A DNA stretch of 64,000 bases. Source: Streptococcus plurextorum DSM 22810. GTDB lineage: Bacteria > Bacillota > Bacilli > Lactobacillales > Streptococcaceae. Position numbers and translations under genes: made by a program. The notes beneath the pieces are model-generated. The model was not told where the DNA came from, made no database searches, and saw only the letters and a list, made by a program, of their open reading frames with translations. Below, one piece after another: positions 59,660 to 64,000 of the stretch. Each line of letters starts with the position of its first letter. Position 1 is the first letter of the stretch. The stretch covers positions 1-64,000 of the forward strand of contig NZ_AUIO01000004.1 in assembly GCF_000423745.1 (NCBI RefSeq), written 5' to 3'.

Positions 59660-60928
59660 ATGACCGAAATAGACACCTCTCTTTTAACGTCCAAGTATCA
59701 AACCCAAGATGAACCAAAGAAAGAACTTCAGGCAGTCGTTTTAGCTGGTGACTATGGCTACATTCGCCAGATTGAAACCACAATGAAGTCGCTAATCTTT
59801 CATAACAGCCATCTTAAAATTTACATTTTCAATCAGGATATTCCTAAAGAATGGTTTATCCATTATAAAAGATTACTAAACCAGATAGGAAGTGATTTAG
59901 TTGATGTGAAATTATTAGATGTCCCTCTAAACACCGAATGGTACGCTGGTTTTTCACATATCACTTACATGGCTTTTGCACGTTACTTTATTCCTCAATT
60001 TGTCTCTGAGGATAAGGTGCTTTACCTAGACAGTGATATCATCATCACCAATCAACTTGATGACCTATTGTCCACAGATGTTAGTGCTCATTATCTAGCT
60101 GTTGTTCGAAGTTGTTTTGGTTATGGAATTGGCTTTAATTCTGGCATGATGCTAATCAACAACAAACGGTGGAGAGCTGAAAATATCACGGCAACATTAG
60201 TTGAAAGAACCCAGCAAGAAAAAGAAACAATCCGAGAAGGGGACCAAACCATTTTGAACATGGTTTTAGGGCATGAAGCTATTTGGCTAGATGATCGATA
60301 CAATTTTCAAATTGGTTTTGATCAAGGTGCTTTTTCCTATCGACATAGGCGCTTATTTGAATTAAGTCTTGATCCTCTTCCTAAAGTTCTTCACTACATT
60401 TCTGGAGATAAGCCTTGGAACACCTATTCTTCTGGGCGTTTGCGTGGGGTTTGGTGGGAATACCATGTATTGGAGTGGGCAACTATTTTGAAAAAATGGG
60501 AGTCTCTTCAAGTGGCTCTTCCTCAAAAACGCTACAAGGGAAGGTTGCTCATGATAACCAATACCCATTGCTTACAAAACATAGAATACCTTGTGAAGCA
60601 GCTCCCTGATTATGAATTCCATATCACAGCTTTTACAGGTGTTGCCAATAACTTAAAAAAATTAAGTAGTCAAGAAAATGTCTTTCTCCATCCACGTGTT
60701 ATTGGTTACATCTTAGAAGATATGATAAGGAATTGCGATATCTACCTTGATATCAATCATGGGACCAAATTAAATGAGCTGTTGGAGCACGTTATTACCA
60801 ATCAAAAACCAGTGCTATCTTTTGATAATATCGCGGCACCTATTTTTGAACATTACCCCCTCAAACAGAGTTTTTCTTACCACCATCCCGAGGATTTTGT
60901 TGCCGCCATAAAAGGGCTTACCAAATAG
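59660..60928 (+). CDS. Glycosyltransferase family 8 protein with extra C-terminal domain
   Basis: A 422-residue protein. The N-terminal GT8 domain (about 20-260) contains the metal-binding DxD in LYLDSDIIITNQ and FNSGMMLINNKRWR. LPKVLHYISGDKPWN is the conserved C-terminal GT8 patch. A second domain (about 290-422, LLMITNTHCLQNIEYLVKQL ... YLDINHGTKLNELLEHVITN) resembles the GT-B donor half of accessory-Sec and related streptococcal glycosyltransferases. No membrane segment. It probably adds sugars to a surface protein or polysaccharide; acceptor unknown. AGGGAGGAGG precedes the ATG. Confidence 0.85.
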   Translation: MTEIDTSLLTSKYQTQDEPKKELQAVVLAGDYGYIRQIETTMKSLIFHNSHLKIYIFNQDIPKEWFIHYKRLLNQIGSDLVDVKLLDVPLNTEWYAGFSHITYMAFARYFIPQFVSEDKVLYLDSDIIITNQLDDLLSTDVSAHYLAVVRSCFGYGIGFNSGMMLINNKRWRAENITATLVERTQQEKETIREGDQTILNMVLGHEAIWLDDRYNFQIGFDQGAFSYRHRRLFELSLDPLPKVLHYISGDKPWNTYSSGRLRGVWWEYHVLEWATILKKWESLQVALPQKRYKGRLLMITNTHCLQNIEYLVKQLPDYEFHITAFTGVANNLKKLSSQENVFLHPRVIGYILEDMIRNCDIYLDINHGTKLNELLEHVITNQKPVLSFDNIAAPIFEHYPLKQSFSYHHPEDFVAAIKGLTK

Positions 60929-61029
60929 AAGTGGTAAGGGATTCATCAGACTTCTGTAAGGACGGAAAAGTTCTATTTGAATATTGGAAAAGGCTTAGAA
61001 AATGTTCTAAGCCTTTTGATATGAAGGGC

Positions 61030-61746
61030 CTACAGTTTGACAAAATGGGCAATAGCTTGGCTGACAAACTGGCTAACCCCTTGTCCAGCATGCTGATCAA
61101 TGGTCTCCGTAAATCGGCTATCCGAGCTGTACATTTCCCCAAGACCTTCTAGTATTTGATTGTTACAAGGGTAAAAGTGTTGGCTGATATAGCTTTGCAA
61201 GTGTTTGACCTGTCGCTGAACCAAGCTGTCGTCAACTGTCAAGGTCATCAAGGGCTTGAATTGTGCAAAGATCGTCATCATGTCGCTATTGAGTTTAGCG
61301 ACATCGGCTACGGCATTTCTAGCTTGAAAGTCTTGATAGGCTTCAGTATGCCCCCATCTTGACTTAGCTTCTTCTTGTAAGGCTTTTAGCTCTTCTTGAT
61401 TGAATGTTGTGAAATCCATTTTATCGTCTCCTTTTATCAGTGCTTGCGTGAGCCCGATGATTTTGTCTAAATGGCGCCGTTTTAGTTGCAAAATTTGAAG
61501 TTGCTCTGCTAAAATATGTTGCTTCGTGACTTCATCCGCATCAAGCAAGTCTAAAATGTATTTGAGAGGCATGTCGAGTTCACGAAATAACAGTATGGTC
61601 TGCAGACGCAAGAGTGCCTGGTCGTCGTAGAGGCGGTAGCCTGATTGGGACAAGGCCGTCGGTTTTAGTAACCCTACCTTGTCGTAATGATGTAAAGTAC
61701 GAATACTAACGCCAGCTAGCTGACTCACTTCTTTTACAGTTTTCAT
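61030..61746 (-). CDS. MerR-family regulator with TipAS-like domain
   Basis: A 238-residue protein. The N-terminal MerR helix-turn-helix is TVKEVSQLAGVSIRTLHHYDKVGLL, followed by a dimerisation coiled coil. A C-terminal TipAS-like domain (about 125-238, FQARNAVADVAKLNSDMMTI ... YPCNNQILEGLGEMY) is the type that binds thiopeptide antibiotics in Streptomyces TipA; in streptococci such regulators respond to other, mostly unknown ligands. Start at 61746 with GAGGAGAAGAG upstream; the in-frame start at 61869 is unlikely because it runs into the neighbouring gene. It is downstream of the DUF59 gene on the same strand. Confidence 0.85.
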   Translation of the reverse strand: MKTVKEVSQLAGVSIRTLHHYDKVGLLKPTALSQSGYRLYDDQALLRLQTILLFRELDMPLKYILDLLDADEVTKQHILAEQLQILQLKRRHLDKIIGLTQALIKGDDKMDFTTFNQEELKALQEEAKSRWGHTEAYQDFQARNAVADVAKLNSDMMTIFAQFKPLMTLTVDDSLVQRQVKHLQSYISQHFYPCNNQILEGLGEMYSSDSRFTETIDQHAGQGVSQFVSQAIAHFVKL

Positions 61747-61768
61747 CACTCTTCTCCTCTCAAAGTTT

Positions 61769-61799
61769 ATATTAAAGGCTGACGTAAGGTCAGAGTCAA
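61769..61799 (-). promoter_or_regulatory. MerR-type promoter with 19-bp spacer
   Basis: On the minus strand TTGACT (61794-61799) is followed by a 19-bp spacer containing the dyad TGACCTTACGTCA and then TAATAT (61769-61774). The over-long spacer with a central dyad is the hallmark of MerR-family activation, so the regulator probably controls its own gene. Confidence 0.7.
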
Positions 61800-61840
61800 G
61801 CCTTTTTTGGTATTTTTGATAAAAAAATAAGCCCAGAGGC

Positions 61841-62191
61841 TCATTTTCCGCCACGAGGGCTAATCCCAAGGGCGATACGCCCGTAACGTGAAATGCGGGT
61901 CATCTTCCATACAGGGGTATAGGTAATGTTGACCTTAACGGAGTTAATGCCGTCAATCTTGGTTAATTTGTCAGCAATTTCGGTGGGCATAGTATCTGCG
62001 CAACCACAGTTAGTGTCCGTAAAGGTCATTAGTAATTCTAGATGTCCGCTTTCGTCTAGGTTGATGTCATAAATCAGTCCCAAATTGTAGATATCCAGCT
62101 CAATTTCAGGGTCAAATATGGTTTCAAAGACTGTAATCAGCTGATCTGACAGGGAAGCGGCACGACTATTTAAGGTGATATCGTCTCTCAT
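61841..62191 (-). CDS. DUF59/MIP18-family iron-sulfur assembly protein (SufT-like)
   Basis: A 116-residue protein with the FDPEIELDIYNLGLIYDI start of the domain and the conserved TDTNCGCADTMP cysteine cluster. Such proteins help insert Fe-S clusters. The ATG at 62191 overlaps the stop of the upstream gene by 4 nt. A C-terminal extension (GRIALGISPRGGK) is common in streptococcal members. It likely works in Fe-S delivery; its client proteins are unknown. Confidence 0.85.
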   Translation of the reverse strand: MRDDITLNSRAASLSDQLITVFETIFDPEIELDIYNLGLIYDINLDESGHLELLMTFTDTNCGCADTMPTEIADKLTKIDGINSVKVNITYTPVWKMTRISRYGRIALGISPRGGK

Positions 62192-62487
62192 GAGTCTCCT
62201 TTGCTCTGGTATTTGTCAGTTACGGATTTAATTTGGGCTAGGTGGGCTTGTATTTCCTGATTAAAAACTCGGAACTGGTAGGTTAAGTCTTGATTGATAG
62301 TTTCCAGGTTAGCTTTTTGTTCTGTTAAGGTTGTCAAGCTATTCTTAATCGTTGAAAGGCTTGTTTGGCTTTCTTTGATGCGAGCGCTTGTCTCATTGAA
62401 CTGACGTGTGATTTTGTCTTGATTTTTGTAGAGATAAGTCGCTCCCGCAGCCAGAAGTCCTGTGATGAGAAAGGGTTTAAGCTTCAT
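62188..62487 (-). CDS. Small membrane-anchored coiled-coil protein
   Basis: A 99-residue protein with an N-terminal hydrophobic segment (LKPFLITGLLAAGATYLY) and then a long amphipathic heptad region (about 22-95). I start at ATG 62487 (MKLKPFLITG), which overlaps the end of hit by 11 nt; the earlier in-frame start at 62535 lies deeper inside hit. Similar small proteins next to hit occur across streptococci; function unknown. Confidence 0.7.
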   Translation of the reverse strand: MKLKPFLITGLLAAGATYLYKNQDKITRQFNETSARIKESQTSLSTIKNSLTTLTEQKANLETINQDLTYQFRVFNQEIQAHLAQIKSVTDKYQSKGDS

Positions 62488-62902
62488 CAGTAACCTCCTT
62501 GGCAATCTGCTCTGCCATTTTTCCCAAAACCGCAAAATCAGGTTCGTTGGTCGTGTAACGGATAGAAAGGCCGTCTTCTGAGCCGTATCGGGGAACGAGA
62601 TGAATATGGGCGTGAAAAACCGTCTGACCAGCTATTTCTTCGCTGTTGTTAATGATGTTCATGGCTGGTGCTCCAGTAGCTTTTTGTAGGGCACGCGCAA
62701 TTTTTGGCAGGCGAGCAAAAAGGCTAGAAGCAGTGCTTTCGGTCATGTCTAGGATATTTCTAACGTGGATCTTTGGGATGAGTAGGGTATGCCCTTTAGT
62801 CGTTTGAGAAATATCTAGAAAAGCTAGCACTTCCTCATCCTCATAAATCTTACAGGAAGGGATATCCCCAGAGATGATTTTACAAAAAATACAATCTGCC
62901 AT
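62477..62902 (-). CDS. hit: HIT-family nucleotide-binding protein
   Basis: A 141-residue histidine-triad hydrolase. N-terminal zinc-like cysteines (CIFCKIISGDIPS) and the HIT motif HAHIHLVPR (H-x-H-x-H) with the upstream NIINNSEEIAGQ. It likely hydrolyses nucleoside phosphoramidates or dinucleoside polyphosphates. It is divergent from ecsA across a 64-nt gap containing a plus-strand TATAAT at 62933-62938. It is the first gene of a three- or four-gene minus-strand unit. Confidence 0.93.
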   Translation of the reverse strand: MADCIFCKIISGDIPSCKIYEDEEVLAFLDISQTTKGHTLLIPKIHVRNILDMTESTASSLFARLPKIARALQKATGAPAMNIINNSEEIAGQTVFHAHIHLVPRYGSEDGLSIRYTTNEPDFAVLGKMAEQIAKEVTDEA

Positions 62903-62966
62903 TTTACTTACCTAACTTTCCATCATTTTTGGTATAATCATTATATCAAAAAAGTGAGAGAAAAGA

Positions 62967-63692
62967 ATGCTAAAACTAGAAAATGTAACAGGCGGATATG
63001 TCAATCTGCCAGTCTTAAAAAAAGTGACCTTTGAGGTTGCTGATGGTGAATTGGTGGGCCTTATTGGCTTAAATGGTGCAGGGAAATCTACCACGATCAA
63101 TGAGATTATAGGACTTTTGACGCCCTATGAGGGGAGAATTGCCATTGATGGCCTCACGTTATCTGATGATGCAGCAGCTTATCGTTCAAAGATTGGTTTT
63201 ATTCCAGAGACGCCGAGCCTTTATGAAGAGCTGACCTTACGTGAACATATTGAAACAATTGCCATGGCCTACGATATTCCTGTGGAGACAGCTCTAGATA
63301 GGGCCAAGTCTTTACTAGATACTTTCCGCCTCTCTGATAAGTTAGATTGGTTTCCAACCCAGTTTTCAAAAGGAATGAAACAGAAGGTGATGATTATCTG
63401 TGCCTTTGTGGTCAACCCAAGTCTCTTGATTGTGGATGAGCCATTCTTAGGGCTTGATCCTTTAGCCATCAATGATTTAATCGGTCTTCTAGCAGCTGAA
63501 AAAGAAAAAGGGACATCGATTTTGATGTCAACACATGTCCTGGACTCGGCTGAGAAAATGTGTGATCGCTTTGTCATTCTTCACAAAGGAGAAGTCAGGG
63601 CACAAGGGACACTAGATGACCTTCGAGAGACTTTTGGGAATAGCAGTGCTTCTCTTAATGATATTTATCTAGCACTGACGAAAGAAGGTTAA
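62967..63692 (+). CDS. ecsA: ABC transporter ATP-binding protein EcsA
   Basis: A 241-residue ATPase. Walker A is GLNGAGKST (residues 33-41), signature QFSKGMKQKVM, Walker B LLIVDEPFLGLD and the switch His in MSTHVLDSAE. With EcsB it forms an exporter known in Bacillus to affect peptide and protein secretion and regulated proteolysis, and in streptococci to affect competence-like peptide responses. GAGAGAAAAGA precedes the ATG. The ecsB start is 1 nt after the stop codon. Confidence 0.92.
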   Translation: MLKLENVTGGYVNLPVLKKVTFEVADGELVGLIGLNGAGKSTTINEIIGLLTPYEGRIAIDGLTLSDDAAAYRSKIGFIPETPSLYEELTLREHIETIAMAYDIPVETALDRAKSLLDTFRLSDKLDWFPTQFSKGMKQKVMIICAFVVNPSLLIVDEPFLGLDPLAINDLIGLLAAEKEKGTSILMSTHVLDSAEKMCDRFVILHKGEVRAQGTLDDLRETFGNSSASLNDIYLALTKEG

Positions 63693-63693
63693 G

Positions 63694-64000
63694 ATGAATC
63701 GTCTTTTTATTAAACGCAGGCAACAGTTTCATAAGCAGTGCCTCAACTATTTAAAATATGTTCTCAATGACCATTTTGTCTTAGTATTGCTTTTTTTAGC
63801 TGGTTTTCTGCTCTATCAGTATAGTCAGCTGTTGCGACAGTTCCCAGATAATCCTTTTGGAGTCATCACAGCTTTACTCGCCTTGATTTTGGTTTCACTG
63901 TCATTTGGAAGTCCAGCAACTTATTTGGAATCTGCTGATCAGCTCTACCTCCTTCCCAAAGAAAAGGAACTAGTAAGCTGGATCAAACAAGCAGGTTTAT
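63694..64000 (+). CDS. ecsB: ABC transporter permease EcsB, 3' end outside window
   Basis: The frame starts at ATG 63694 (MNRLFIKRRQQFHKQCLNYL) just after the ecsA stop codon and stays open to the last base, giving 102 residues in the window. Two hydrophobic segments are visible (FVLVLLFLAGFLLY and GVITALLALILVSLSF), as in EcsB N-termini. GAAAGAAGG precedes the ATG. It is the membrane partner of EcsA. Confidence 0.9.
   Translation, partial: MNRLFIKRRQQFHKQCLNYLKYVLNDHFVLVLLFLAGFLLYQYSQLLRQFPDNPFGVITALLALILVSLSFGSPATYLESADQLYLLPKEKELVSWIKQAGL

Overview
The window is a stretch of low-GC Gram-positive chromosome that reads as Streptococcus; I cannot fix the species. The evidence is gene content and order typical of streptococci: a lactose tagatose-6-phosphate operon lacABCD-lacT-lacFEG-lacX behind lacR, a corA/uvrA pair, yajC near uppS-cdsA-rseP(eep)-proS, and a hit gene divergent from ecsAB.

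Layout. 1-9260: end of lacR and the lac operon. The lac promoter overlaps an inverted repeat (candidate LacR operator). A second promoter, a BglG-type RNA antiterminator site and an overlapping terminator sit between lacD and lacT. 9500-12790: a decayed accessory scar holding a frameshifted HEPN/AbiU2-like gene, the C-terminal end of a phage-type integrase, a 5'-truncated IS5-like transposase, an AraC regulator fragment and two different broken IS30-type elements. The scar ends directly before a thioredoxin gene broken by an 8-bp tandem duplication inside its active-site codons.

13166-40422: a large pentose and hemicellulose utilisation island. It encodes XylR (ROK repressor), xylose isomerase, xylulokinase, GH51, an aldo/keto reductase, a small cysteine-rich DUF6171-like protein, GH43, a lipoprotein-dependent sugar ABC importer without its own ATPase, a YesL-like membrane protein, GH8 (exo-oligoxylanase type), a second GH43, a CE4 deacetylase, a MATE transporter, a Gfo/Idh/MocA oxidoreductase, two near-duplicate GH120 beta-xylosidase-like proteins with two esterases between them, and a xylulose-5-phosphate phosphoketolase. 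Apart from the lipoprotein and the membrane proteins, none has a visible signal peptide. The logic appears to be: import short arabino-xylo-oligosaccharides, de-esterify and hydrolyse them in the cytoplasm, isomerise and phosphorylate xylose, then cleave xylulose-5-phosphate. The xylA promoter and the transporter promoter share the same layout (cre-like core, -35/-10 with 17-bp spacing, then CGAACAAACAAAC), which suggests one XylR/CcpA regulon.

40548-45615: a wrecked GH127-like gene, then an Mgl-type galactose/glucose ABC transporter behind a cre-like site inside a perfect palindrome. 45760-45836: the small signal recognition particle RNA. 46159-64000: mostly housekeeping genes (DUF1129 protein, corA, uvrA, yebC, yajC, uspA, uppS, cdsA, rseP, proS, ilvD, a GT8 glycosyltransferase, a TipA-like MerR regulator, a DUF59 protein, a small membrane coiled-coil protein, hit, ecsA and the start of ecsB).

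The most notable content is the hemicellulose island with its tandem GH120 genes. They are mosaic copies of each other and differ most in two patches, one of which is a segment between the two predicted catalytic residues.
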